Of a stretch of 64,000 nucleotides of DNA, positions 19,197 through 27,330 are shown in pieces. Origin of the DNA: Halorussus vallis (GTDB lineage Archaea; Halobacteriota; Halobacteria; Halobacteriales; Haladaptataceae); contig NZ_CP100000.1 in NCBI RefSeq assembly GCF_024138165.1, positions 1,612,001 through 1,676,000 of the forward strand. Reading direction: 5' to 3'. The notes under the pieces are model-generated. The model was given only the letters and a program-made list of their open reading frames with translations, made no database searches and was not told the origin of the DNA. The position numbers and the translations under genes were made by a program. Within the stretch, counting starts at the first letter, position 1. Every line of letters begins with the position of its first letter.

Positions 19197-19342
19197 GCTC
19201 TTTCCAAAAGAAATTGGAGAGGTTAAATGTATGTCAGACGCGAAGCAGACGCGCGGCGGACCGCGACGGGGTCGCGGTCCGCCACGATTTCCAGCCGAGC
19301 GGTCGTTCGGCGTCCCATCGCGGCCTGACGACCGGGAACCGG

Positions 19343-20455
19343 TCACCACGGGAACAGGGCGGCCGCCGACGCGCCGGACAAGCGGAACCACAACGCCGCG
19401 AAGACCACGGCGTCGAACGTGCCGTGGATGAGCGCCGAGACGGTGGTGTTCTCGGTGAGGAGGTACGTCGCGCCGAGGACGAGCGAGAGGAAGAAGATGA
19501 CCACCAGCGTGTTGAACAGCGCGAAGAGACTCGACCCGCCCGCGTAGGCGAAGACGTGGGCCAGCGAGAAGACGACGCTGGCGACCAGCACCGCGCCCCA
19601 CTCGCCGAACGTGTCGTAGAGCGACTTCTGGATGATGTTGCGGTAGAGCAACTCCTCGCCGGGGCCGATGATGAGCCACGACGCCGGGATGAGCAACAGC
19701 AGGATGTCGGCGTTGCCGCCGCGGGCGGTCTGTTCGACGCTGTGACTGGCGGTCGAGAGGCCGAACTGCGAGAAGACGATCGAAACCACCATCTGCAGGC
19801 CGAACAGCGCGACGGAGCCGACCACCACGTACCCCAGGTCGCGCAGGGTCGGTTTCCGGAAGTCGAGGTACGCAAGCGTCTTGTCGGCGAGCCGGAAGTA
19901 GACGGACGCGACCGTGGCGGTGCCGAGTCCGAGCGCGACCGCGCTGACAGCGAGCCGGGAGGCCGTCCCCACCGACGGAACGACCGCGGCGAGCAGCGTC
20001 ACCAGCACGCTGGCCCAGACCGCGATGGCGAGCAGGCCCGAGAATCCGATGACGAGGCTCCGGGCCGTCGCGACCAACCCCTTCTGGACTCGCGCCGAGA
20101 TTCCCCGACCGTCGCCGTAGGCCGCGATGACGCCGCCGACGCCGCCGACCAGTGCGAGTCCGATTCCCCACGGCGAGACGCCGGCGCCCCCGCCGGCGAC
20201 GACGCCGGACAGCGCGAGGACGACGTATCCGACGACGGCGAAACTCGCGACGCCGGCGAGGGCCGCGCCGGGGTTCGATCCGAGCAGGCCGTGGCGACGG
20301 AGCGAGAAGGCGGCGAACGCCGACAGGCCCAGGAGCGCGAGGACGGCGTTCTCCGCGGGGCCGGCGCCGACGGCGTCGCCCCACGGGAGCGCGGCCGCCG
20401 CGAGCGCGATTCCTGCGAGCACGACGCCGACGCTCGCTGCCGAGCGGTCTTCCAT
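19343..20455 (-). CDS. CPBP family intramembrane metalloprotease
   Basis: 370 residues with many hydrophobic helices. The CAAX protease/bacteriocin-processing motifs are present: GEELLYRNII (motif 1, EExxxR), FSLAHVFAYAG (motif 2) and HGTFDAV (motif 3) in the C-terminal third. These enzymes cut prenylated proteins or, in bacteria, act in bacteriocin processing or self-immunity. No substrate is adjacent. The start at 20455 gives an N-terminus MEDRSAASVGVV and leads straight into the first helix. Confidence 0.9.
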   Translation of the reverse strand: MEDRSAASVGVVLAGIALAAAALPWGDAVGAGPAENAVLALLGLSAFAAFSLRRHGLLGSNPGAALAGVASFAVVGYVVLALSGVVAGGGAGVSPWGIGLALVGGVGGVIAAYGDGRGISARVQKGLVATARSLVIGFSGLLAIAVWASVLVTLLAAVVPSVGTASRLAVSAVALGLGTATVASVYFRLADKTLAYLDFRKPTLRDLGYVVVGSVALFGLQMVVSIVFSQFGLSTASHSVEQTARGGNADILLLLIPASWLIIGPGEELLYRNIIQKSLYDTFGEWGAVLVASVVFSLAHVFAYAGGSSLFALFNTLVVIFFLSLVLGATYLLTENTTVSALIHGTFDAVVFAALWFRLSGASAAALFPW

Positions 20456-20535
20456 GTCACGAAAGAAGGGGTCGCGGTCTATAGGCCTTTATATGGCGAG
20501 TCGCGCCGAGCGGAAGCGAGGCGCGACGCGAAGAT

Positions 20536-21693
20536 TCAGTCTCGACGGGAGGCGACCAGCGCGAGGGCCGCGAGCAGCGCCGCGAGCGCGGCCGGGGCGC
20601 CGAAACCGGGAATCGGCGCGTCGGCTTCGGTTTCTGCGGCGGTGGTCGTCTCGTTCTTTGCCGCTATCGTCACGTTCACCGAGTCGCTGACGACCAGCGA
20701 GCCACGCCGGACCGAGACGGTCGCATTCGCGCCCGGTGGCACGTCCGAGAGGTCGAACTCCGCGGCGAAGCTTCCGTTTTCTCTGACCGAAACGTTCCTC
20801 TTCCGTTCGAAGTCGTCGCCGTGGACCATCACGGTCAGGTTCGTTCCCGGTTCGGCGTCGGTGGTGCCGCGAACCGTGCGGTTCTCCGCCGTGCGGAACG
20901 TCGCGTCCTCACCCTCGATGGAGAGGTTCGCGGTGGCGTTGACGATGAACGCCATCGTCTCGAATGCCTCGCCCGACCCGTCGTGGTAGGCGCTCAACTC
21001 GACAGCCGTGTTCGGCGCGACGTCACCGAAGTCGAACGTGACGTTCGCACTACCGTCTTTCCCGACGACCGCCGGTTCGGTGTGGATGAAGTGATCGCTC
21101 TTCACTCGCACCGACAGTTCAGTTCCGGGGACGGCGTCGGTCCGAAGTCGGATGGTCTGGTCCGGGGCCGCGCGGACGACCGGCGGCGCGCCCGCCGAGG
21201 AGACGGCCGTCTGGAACGAAACCTGGATGTTGGACTGGTCCAAGACGGTGCCGCTCTCGCGAGCGAGGACGACGCCGTCCCGCTTGACGAGGATTTCGAA
21301 CTCGGTCCCGGGGTCGAGCGCGCCGAAGCGCATCGCCGTGTCGAAGGTACCGTTCTCGGCGACGGTGACGACCGCGGGGTCGGTGAAGTCGCTGGCGTTC
21401 GACTTCAGGAACACGGTCAGTTTGGTTCCGGGGGCGGCGGATGTCGTCCCGCGAACCGAGGCGCTGTCGCTCGCCGGGACGGATAGGCCGTCGGCGTCGT
21501 GCTCGATGGTCACGTTGAGCGTCTCCGTCGCGTTCTGTACTGCCGCATCGCTCGCTGCGGCGAGCGATACGTCGGTTTTCGTCGGTGCATCTGCGGTCGC
21601 GCCGGCGGAGACGCCCGCGACCGCGCCGGCGGTCGTCACGAGGACGACGAGCGCGGCGAGGGTTACCCGCCGGTGGAGGGAAGTGTCGAACAT
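20536..21693 (-). CDS. Secreted Asn-rich surface protein with PGF-CTERM-like anchor
   Basis: 385 residues. N-terminal hydrophobic leader (LAALVVLVTTAGAVAG), three repeated Ig-like units with the pattern RGTTDAEPGTNLTVMVHGDDF (BGTF-like surface domain), many N-X-S/T sequons, a Thr/Glu linker, and a C-terminal APIPGFGAPAALAALLAALA with SRRD at the end. That tail matches the tripartite PGF-CTERM signal that archaeosortase A recognises. Probably S-layer associated. It is downstream of pgi in the same direction with a 58-base gap, though not functionally linked. Confidence 0.85.
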   Translation of the reverse strand: MFDTSLHRRVTLAALVVLVTTAGAVAGVSAGATADAPTKTDVSLAAASDAAVQNATETLNVTIEHDADGLSVPASDSASVRGTTSAAPGTKLTVFLKSNASDFTDPAVVTVAENGTFDTAMRFGALDPGTEFEILVKRDGVVLARESGTVLDQSNIQVSFQTAVSSAGAPPVVRAAPDQTIRLRTDAVPGTELSVRVKSDHFIHTEPAVVGKDGSANVTFDFGDVAPNTAVELSAYHDGSGEAFETMAFIVNATANLSIEGEDATFRTAENRTVRGTTDAEPGTNLTVMVHGDDFERKRNVSVRENGSFAAEFDLSDVPPGANATVSVRRGSLVVSDSVNVTIAAKNETTTAAETEADAPIPGFGAPAALAALLAALALVASRRD

Positions 21694-21751
21694 GGTTCGG
21701 GGATCAGTTGCCGGCGGATATGGTTAGGAATAAAATAAAAATTTTCTGGTT

Positions 21752-23044
21752 TCACTCGACCGTCAATTCGGTCTTCTCGGCGACGGCGTCGGCCTCCTCG
21801 AAGTCGCCGCCGCCCAACAGTCCGCGCGCGGCCCGCTTGCCCCACTCGACCGCGGGCTGGGTGAACGTCTCGACGTCGGCGAGTTCGCCGTAGAGGACGC
21901 AGGCGGCCTCCATACCGTAGAGGAGTTCGCCGAGGCTTCGGGCGTCCACGCGGTCGATCTCGACGCGGACGTTCGGCAGGCCCGCGGCGGCGAGGCTGGC
22001 CTCGGTCGCCTCGAACTCGGCGTCGAGCAGTTCGCCGAGGGTGGAGCCGCCGAGGTAGGAGAGCCCCTCCAGGTCGGTTTCGGGGATTTCACGGTCGGCG
22101 CGTTCCTCGGGTCGGACGAGCGTCACGAGTTTGTCGCGGGGGCCGGCCCGGTAGAGCTGGAGCTGGGAGTGCTGGTCGGTCGCGCCGAGCGCGCGGGCGG
22201 GGGTCTGGCCCCGGCCGTCCTTGCCCAGGCTCTCGGCCCAGAGCTGGGCGAACCACTCCGCGAAGGTTTCGAGCGACTCGGCGTAGGGCATCATCGCGTT
22301 GACCGCCGCGCCGCGCTCTTCGAGGGCGTAGCTGACAGCACCGTACGCGTAGCCCGGCGAGTCGTACAGCGACCCCGAGAGCCGGTCGGCCTCGTCGGCC
22401 GCGCCCGCGAGAATCGCGTCGAGGTCGTGACCCTGGATGGCGGCGCAGGCCAGGCCGACCGTCGAGAGCGCCGAGAACCGGCCGGGCACGCCCTCGGGGA
22501 CGGAGAGCGCGGGCAGGTCGTGCTTCTCGGCGAGGTTCCGGAGGTTCCCCTCTTCGCCCGTAGTGACGAAGGTCCGGTCGGTCCAGTCGACCCCTGCGTC
22601 GTCCATCGCGTCTCGGACGACGAGGAAGTTCGCGAGCGTCTCGGCGGTGGTGCCCGAACGCGAGACGACGTTGACCGCGGCGGAGCCGAGGTCCAGCGAG
22701 TCGAGCAGTCGAGTGGTGTGCTCCGGGTCGACGTTGTCGAGGAAGTACGCCACGGTGTCGGCGGGGAGCGCGTCGGCGAGCGTGGCCGCGCCGAGGGCGC
22801 TCCCGCCGATGCCGACCGTCAGGACGGCGTCGGCGTCCCGGAAGGGTTCGACCGCGGTTCGAATCGCGTCGGGGTCGGCCGTCTCGGGGAGGTTCAGGGC
22901 GGCGTAGCCGTGTTCGTCGTTTTCGCGGCCCCGTTCGATTCGTTCGTGGGCGTCGGCGACTCGCTCGTCGAGTCGGTCGAGGTCGGCCTGTGAGACGCCG
23001 GGGTCGGCGACTTCACCGAGTGCGTTACCGAGGTCTACGCGCAT
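21752..23044 (-). CDS. pgi: Glucose-6-phosphate isomerase
   Basis: 430 residues from MRVDLGNAL. It interconverts glucose-6-P and fructose-6-P. SIS-domain motifs: VLTVGIGGSALGAATLA, VVSRSGTTAETLANF, GVPGRFSALSTVGL and ALGATDQHSQLQLY. An in-frame ATG 27 nt upstream adds MTRRVPEYG, which is less likely. Haloarchaea use the enzyme for gluconeogenesis and glycogen or sugar supply. Confidence 0.94.
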   Translation of the reverse strand: MRVDLGNALGEVADPGVSQADLDRLDERVADAHERIERGRENDEHGYAALNLPETADPDAIRTAVEPFRDADAVLTVGIGGSALGAATLADALPADTVAYFLDNVDPEHTTRLLDSLDLGSAAVNVVSRSGTTAETLANFLVVRDAMDDAGVDWTDRTFVTTGEEGNLRNLAEKHDLPALSVPEGVPGRFSALSTVGLACAAIQGHDLDAILAGAADEADRLSGSLYDSPGYAYGAVSYALEERGAAVNAMMPYAESLETFAEWFAQLWAESLGKDGRGQTPARALGATDQHSQLQLYRAGPRDKLVTLVRPEERADREIPETDLEGLSYLGGSTLGELLDAEFEATEASLAAAGLPNVRVEIDRVDARSLGELLYGMEAACVLYGELADVETFTQPAVEWGKRAARGLLGGGDFEEADAVAEKTELTVE

Positions 23045-23227
23045 ACCGTATTCGGGGACGCGCCGGGTCAAAAAGGAGACGGTGTCGGAGAGAACCGACG
23101 CGAGAACGGATTCGACGCGGGTTTTAGTTCGCGGCTACGGGACGGCACCGCCGCGAGACAATGTATACTAATCTGCCATAATTTCCCGATAACAAAGGGT
23201 TCCGGCCGCATCTCCGGGAGCGAAGCC

Positions 23228-24334
23228 ATGACGAGGGACTTCCGGAACGACTCCGACGACGGAGAGCGCACGCCGACCGCGACCCGCCGCGCGATACTCT
23301 CGGCGGTCGGCGCCGGACTCGCGGCCGGCGCGACGGCGACGAGCGCGGGAGCGGAACGGCCGACCGCGAACGAGTACGTCCTCGAACAGGGGGACCGGTG
23401 CGTGCCCGTCCGGGCGTTCGACGGTGACAAACCCGTCGAAACCTTCTACGGCTACCACCTTCCGAAGCGGTACGCAATCGCAGCCAACGGCGCGATCACC
23501 GACCTGCGTTCGGACGCGTACTACGCGTCAGTCGGCACCGAGGCATTCCAGCGCCCGAACACGAGTATCGCGATGCTCTACCGGGGACCCGAGGGACTGA
23601 GCCTCGTCTTCGTCCACGGCGCGGTCGGCGAAAAGCAGACCGGCGGCGCGGTCTCCTTCGAGTTCTCGGGGCTCTCGGCCGACGGGGAGTGGGCCGTGAA
23701 AGACGACCTCTACCTGAACCCCGACACCGGGCGGCCGGCGTCGACGAACTACGACCGGTGGTCGACCGACGGGACGAGCCAGCGAATCGACTGGACGTGG
23801 GGCGCGAACGGAACCGACGGCGGGGCGTTCCGGGGCCTCGGCGACGACGTTGACGTGACCGTCGACCCGGCGTTCAACGAAGACGCCGCCCTCTACGGCG
23901 AACACTACGAGGGCGACGTCGAGCGCTGGCAGTTCCTCACGGGGTCGGCCGACGACCCCGAGCGGATTTCGCTCGCCATGGACGAGCCGATACGGATACG
24001 GGCCGGGAGTTGCGGGTCGAGCGGCGGTGGAGGTTCCAGTGGTGGCGACGGCGACAGTCGAGACCGCGACGAGGGAGCGGACCGCGAGAGCCACGAGGAG
24101 TCGGAGTCGGCGGACTCGGGCGAAGACCGGCAGGAGAAGCGAGAGCGAGAGGAAGACGAACGCGAGGAGAAAGGGGAACGGAACGAAGAGGAGCGAAACG
24201 AGGAAGGCGAGGACCACGGGAAGCACGAGGGGAACGGTCACGAGAGGGGGAAAGGAAGGGGTCACGAGAAGGGGAAAGGCAAGGGCCACAGCAAGAAGAG
24301 AGGAGAGGGTCACGAGAAGGAGAACGACGAGTGA
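23228..24334 (+). CDS. Tat-exported protein with long charged polar tail
   Basis: 368 residues. A Tat leader (TATRRAILSAVGAGLAAG) precedes a globular region of about 240 residues containing RPTANEYVLEQGDRCVPVRA, YGYHLPKRYAIAANG and WSTDGTSQRIDWTWGANGTD, with two lone Cys. From about residue 265 the chain becomes a Glu/Lys/Arg/Gly/His-rich tail (DRDEGADRESHEES and then GHEKGKGKGHSKKRGEG). The family is not recognised; homologues with the N-domain and Tat leader occur in haloarchaea. The tail is unusual for a haloarchaeal protein, as it is rich in Lys and His. Divergent from pgi. Confidence 0.75.
   Translation: MTRDFRNDSDDGERTPTATRRAILSAVGAGLAAGATATSAGAERPTANEYVLEQGDRCVPVRAFDGDKPVETFYGYHLPKRYAIAANGAITDLRSDAYYASVGTEAFQRPNTSIAMLYRGPEGLSLVFVHGAVGEKQTGGAVSFEFSGLSADGEWAVKDDLYLNPDTGRPASTNYDRWSTDGTSQRIDWTWGANGTDGGAFRGLGDDVDVTVDPAFNEDAALYGEHYEGDVERWQFLTGSADDPERISLAMDEPIRIRAGSCGSSGGGGSSGGDGDSRDRDEGADRESHEESESADSGEDRQEKREREEDEREEKGERNEEERNEEGEDHGKHEGNGHERGKGRGHEKGKGKGHSKKRGEGHEKENDE
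24110..24334 (+). other. Purine-dominated strand coding for the charged tail
   Basis: The plus strand here is almost entirely A and G, with runs such as GAGGAGAAAGGGGAACGG. Three overlapping frames stay open because stop codons are rare in such sequence. The strand bias reflects GAR, AAR and GGR codons in the tail. Confidence 0.6.
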
Positions 24335-24421
24335 CGCCGTCGGGGCCGGGACGACCGGCGGTCGTCCCGGCCCCGTAGTATCGCACCCCTTATGGCGCTC
24401 ACGCGCCAACCTCCGACAGAG

Positions 24422-24940
24422 ATGCCCGCGAACGACGACGCAGGCGGTCGGAGCCTCCTCCTCGCCTCCTTCCGCGAGGCGTTTCGCGAGAGCGATTCGC
24501 GACTCCTCAAGTCCTACGCCGTCGTGAGCGCGCTCGTCGGAGGCCTGGTCGCGCTGTTACTCCTGCTGGCGCTTCCCATCTGGATCTTCAACACCGTCGG
24601 CGGGTCCGAACTGGCGACGTTCTCCCGGACGTTCCTGGTCGTCGGCGGCGTACTCCTGCTGGCCGCGCTGGCCGCGCCGGTGCTGTCGGCCGCCCGGCGA
24701 CACCGCCGGGGGACCGAGAGCGCCCGCGCCGACCTCCTGCTCGCGCTGTCGGGCTACCTGTTCATCCTGTCGCTGTACCTCTCGTTGCTGGTCTCCGCGC
24801 CGCCGGAGCGCCGCGAGGCCCCGCCGCAGGCAATCGCTCCCGTCGTGGAGTTCCTCTACAGTCTGCCGCCGCGGTACGCCATCGCGCCGCCGCTGGCGGC
24901 GCTGGCCGTGCTGGCGGTCGTCCACCGGTTCGCGCGGTAA
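24422..24940 (+). CDS. Four-helix membrane protein
   Basis: 172 residues from MPANDDAGG. Four hydrophobic segments: VVSALVGGLVALLLLLALPIW, TFLVVGGVLLLAALAAPVL, LLLALSGYLFILSLYLSLLV and the last (IAPPLAALAVLAVVHRFA). An in-frame ATG at 24392 is possible, but a TATA-like CCCTTATGG overlaps it about 30 nt before 24422, which favours the shorter form. No catalytic motif. The DUF5812-like gene follows 84 nt later. Confidence 0.7.
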   Translation: MPANDDAGGRSLLLASFREAFRESDSRLLKSYAVVSALVGGLVALLLLLALPIWIFNTVGGSELATFSRTFLVVGGVLLLAALAAPVLSAARRHRRGTESARADLLLALSGYLFILSLYLSLLVSAPPERREAPPQAIAPVVEFLYSLPPRYAIAPPLAALAVLAVVHRFAR

Positions 24941-25024
24941 ACAGAACCGTCGTTCTTCGCGTTCTTCGTGCCGACGCCGCGAGAAAGCGCAATCGGGAAA
25001 AGTCCGTCGCGCCTACCTTCGAGC

Positions 25025-25510
25025 ATGACCGACGAGAGCGACGCCGAGAGCGAGAAGACGAGCACGTTCCTCGTCACCCACGCCGAGGACGACTCGGCGG
25101 TGTTGAAAGACGTCCACGACGGGCAGGTTCACACCCTCTCGTCGAACCCGGGCGTCGAGGAGTACGACGCGGTCGAGGCGACGGTCGCGCCCGACCCGCC
25201 GATGAACGTCACGTGGTCCGTCGTCGAGGTCGAGGAGCGACGCGCGCTGTCGGCGGAGAAGAGCGACGAACCGCCGACCGCCGACGAGCGCGAGATGGCC
25301 GACGAGCAGTCGGTCGGCGAGGTCGCCCGCAAGGAACGGGCCGGCACGGGCGAGATTCACGTGCTGACGGTCCCTCCGGAGGACACCGAAACCGCAGTGG
25401 GCGACGTGCTCGACGACGAGGGAACCCTCTCGCGGGCCGCCCGCCTCGGCGTGAATCGCGTCGAGGTGCGGAGCGAGGACGGCGTCGTGAGCGTTCGTTA
25501 CATGCCCTAG
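25025..25510 (+). CDS. Conserved haloarchaeal protein (DUF5812-like)
   Basis: 161 residues from MTDESDAESEK. An N-terminal beta-rich part (STFLVTHAEDDSAVLKDVHDG) and a C-terminal ferredoxin-like part (GEIHVLTVPPEDTETAVGD, then SRAARLGVNRVEVRSEDG). It is a highly acidic, probably cytoplasmic protein. The family name is recalled from other haloarchaeal genomes; function unknown. An in-frame ATG at 24968 gives an unlikely basic extension. Confidence 0.75.
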   Translation: MTDESDAESEKTSTFLVTHAEDDSAVLKDVHDGQVHTLSSNPGVEEYDAVEATVAPDPPMNVTWSVVEVEERRALSAEKSDEPPTADEREMADEQSVGEVARKERAGTGEIHVLTVPPEDTETAVGDVLDDEGTLSRAARLGVNRVEVRSEDGVVSVRYMP

Positions 25511-25881
25511 GCGGCGGACGAGTTCATTCGGGGGAGGACGGGTCTTGGCAACTGTAAAATTTTCCTGCGAACTGCGACGGCAGAACGACAGCAACGCAGA
25601 CCGCCACTCGCACGAATCAACTGAAAACTGCACCGCCACCGCGACGGCCACACGCCTCCCCAGCCGATTCGCTCACTCGCGCCTGCGGTGCTCGTTCGCT
25701 CATCCACCGTCAGAGCAACGCTCTGACGAGCCTTCGGTCGCTGACGCTCCCGAAGACCTCGCGCGCTGGCGCGGCCCTAAACCGCCGGAAGACAACCTGC
25801 GTCTTCCGAGGTCACCCTCGCGTTGCTCGCGTGACCGCAGGGCCGCGCCAGCGCGCGCCAAGAGGTAAGTCGAGACTTCTG
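25511..25881. repeat. Repeat-rich gap (copy B of dispersed repeat)
   Basis: No gene. The core CCTCCCCAGCCGA at 25655 and the following CTCACTCGC...GTTCGCTCATCCACCGTC match copy A at 15116. The hairpin 25708-25728 (CGTCAGAGC/GCTCTGACG, AAC loop) is the counterpart of 15163-15183, with a compensatory G-C to A-T change. A further inverted repeat (GTCACCC...GCGTGAC) lies near 25812-25836. Confidence 0.65.
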
Positions 25882-26238
25882 TCAGACCTCGTTCGGCCCT
25901 TCCTTGCTCTGGACCTGCCAGCCGCCGCGGATGCCGCAGGCCTCGCGCACGTCGAACTCGACGTCCGTCTCCGGGCCGAACGTGTCGCCGCCCTCGATGC
26001 GCTCGATTCGGAGCGGCACGTCGAGCGTGCTACCGCAGCAGCCGACGCCGACGAACTCCTCCCACTCGTCGCCCTCGCGGACCTTGCCGGTCCGGGTCTT
26101 GCGGAGGTACGCCTTGAAGGGACTTCCTTCGACCTGGAATCGACCCCAGTCGCTCAGGTCCTCGGGGTACGAGACGACGACGCGGTCGGCGGGCCGCAGG
26201 TCGGCGTTCTCGGAGTCCGTGTCGGGTTCGGTAGCCAT
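25882..26238 (-). CDS. Conserved haloarchaeal hypothetical protein
   Basis: 118 residues starting MATEPDTDSENADLRPADRV. It contains DRVVVSYPEDLSDWGRFQVEG, FKAYLRKTRTGKV and a vicinal CC in FVGVGCCGSTLDVPLRIERI, with a late cysteine in REACGIRGGW. The beta-rich pattern suggests a small barrel. Three Cys, two of them adjacent, might bind a metal. The frame continues upstream, but that part is a shadow. Divergent from secF. Confidence 0.7.
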   Translation of the reverse strand: MATEPDTDSENADLRPADRVVVSYPEDLSDWGRFQVEGSPFKAYLRKTRTGKVREGDEWEEFVGVGCCGSTLDVPLRIERIEGGDTFGPETDVEFDVREACGIRGGWQVQSKEGPNEV

Positions 26239-26445
26239 GGACGAACGTAGACGCGCGGGACCTATAGGGCTTCTTGCGGGGTCGGCGGCGCTCCGCGCGC
26301 GCTCGCCGGACTCCGCTGGTCGGCGGGCGCTCGGAAGGCGCTCGGTGAGCGCGAATCGCGCTCGCAGAACGTCCGATACCGTGCCATACGCTCCCACACG
26401 ATGGATAAGAAGGCTTATTCGAAGCCGTCACGCAATCGGACAACA

Positions 26446-27330
26446 ATGGTAGCGTTCGAAGTGCCGGAAGTCGACTACACCCGGTACACGAATCGGCAGT
26501 TGGCGGCCGTCCCGCTCGCGGTGTTGGCCGTCGCGCTGCTGATAATCGCCGGGTGGTACGTGACCACCGGTGCGCCGGTACAGCTCGGAACCGAGTTCAC
26601 TGGCGGAACGGAGCTCCGCGTCCAGACCGCGACGCCCGCCTCCGAGATTCCGAACCAGTTCGACGCGGAGGTGGAGTCGGTCAGCCCCGTCCAGACCGAA
26701 CCGAACACCTACATCGTGTCGTTCGGGCCGGAAGCCGACAACCTGGCCCAGCAGGCCCAGAACAACTTACAACCGGTGCAGGGCCAGCAGAAGGGCGACA
26801 TCGTGAAGTCCGTCCAGGGTACCTCCGCGAGCTTCGGAGCGAATACCCAGCGCCTCGCGCTCTACGGTCTCGGACTCGCGTTCGCCGGCATGAGTGCGCT
26901 CGTCTTCCTCATGTTCCGGAGCTTCGTCCCCTCCATCGCCGTCGTGCTCTCGGCGTTCAGCGACATCGTGATTCCGGTCGCGCTGATGAACCTGCTGGGC
27001 ATCGAACTCTCGCTGGGGACCGTCGCGGCCCTGCTGATGCTCATCGGTTACTCCGTCGACTCCGACATCCTGCTCAACAACCACATCCTGCGGCGTTCCG
27101 GTAGCTTCTACGAGTCGACCTACCGGGCGATGCGGACCGGCGTGACGATGACGGTGACGTCGCTGGCCGCGATGGCCGTGATGGCCGTGGTCGCCTACAT
27201 CTTCCAGATCGACCTGCTGGCGTCCATCGGCGTCGTGCTCGTGCTCGGTCTGGCCACCGACCTGATGAACACCTACATGCTCAATCTCAGCCTGCTCCGC
27301 TGGTACAAGTACGAGGGGGTCGCACGATGA
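26446..27330 (+). CDS. secF: Protein translocase subunit SecF
   Basis: 294 residues from MVAFEVPEVDYTRY. First membrane helix (LAAVPLAVLAVALLIIAGWY), a small exported domain with GTEFTGGTELRVQ, then five helices with YSVDSDILLNNHI, the usual SecF D-D-ILL motif. A TATA-like GGCTTATTCG at about 26411-26420 precedes this ATG by 30 nt. Unlike most bacteria, where secD comes first, the order here is secF then secD, joined by the 4-nt overlap ATGA. It aids protein export. Confidence 0.95.
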   Translation: MVAFEVPEVDYTRYTNRQLAAVPLAVLAVALLIIAGWYVTTGAPVQLGTEFTGGTELRVQTATPASEIPNQFDAEVESVSPVQTEPNTYIVSFGPEADNLAQQAQNNLQPVQGQQKGDIVKSVQGTSASFGANTQRLALYGLGLAFAGMSALVFLMFRSFVPSIAVVLSAFSDIVIPVALMNLLGIELSLGTVAALLMLIGYSVDSDILLNNHILRRSGSFYESTYRAMRTGVTMTVTSLAAMAVMAVVAYIFQIDLLASIGVVLVLGLATDLMNTYMLNLSLLRWYKYEGVAR

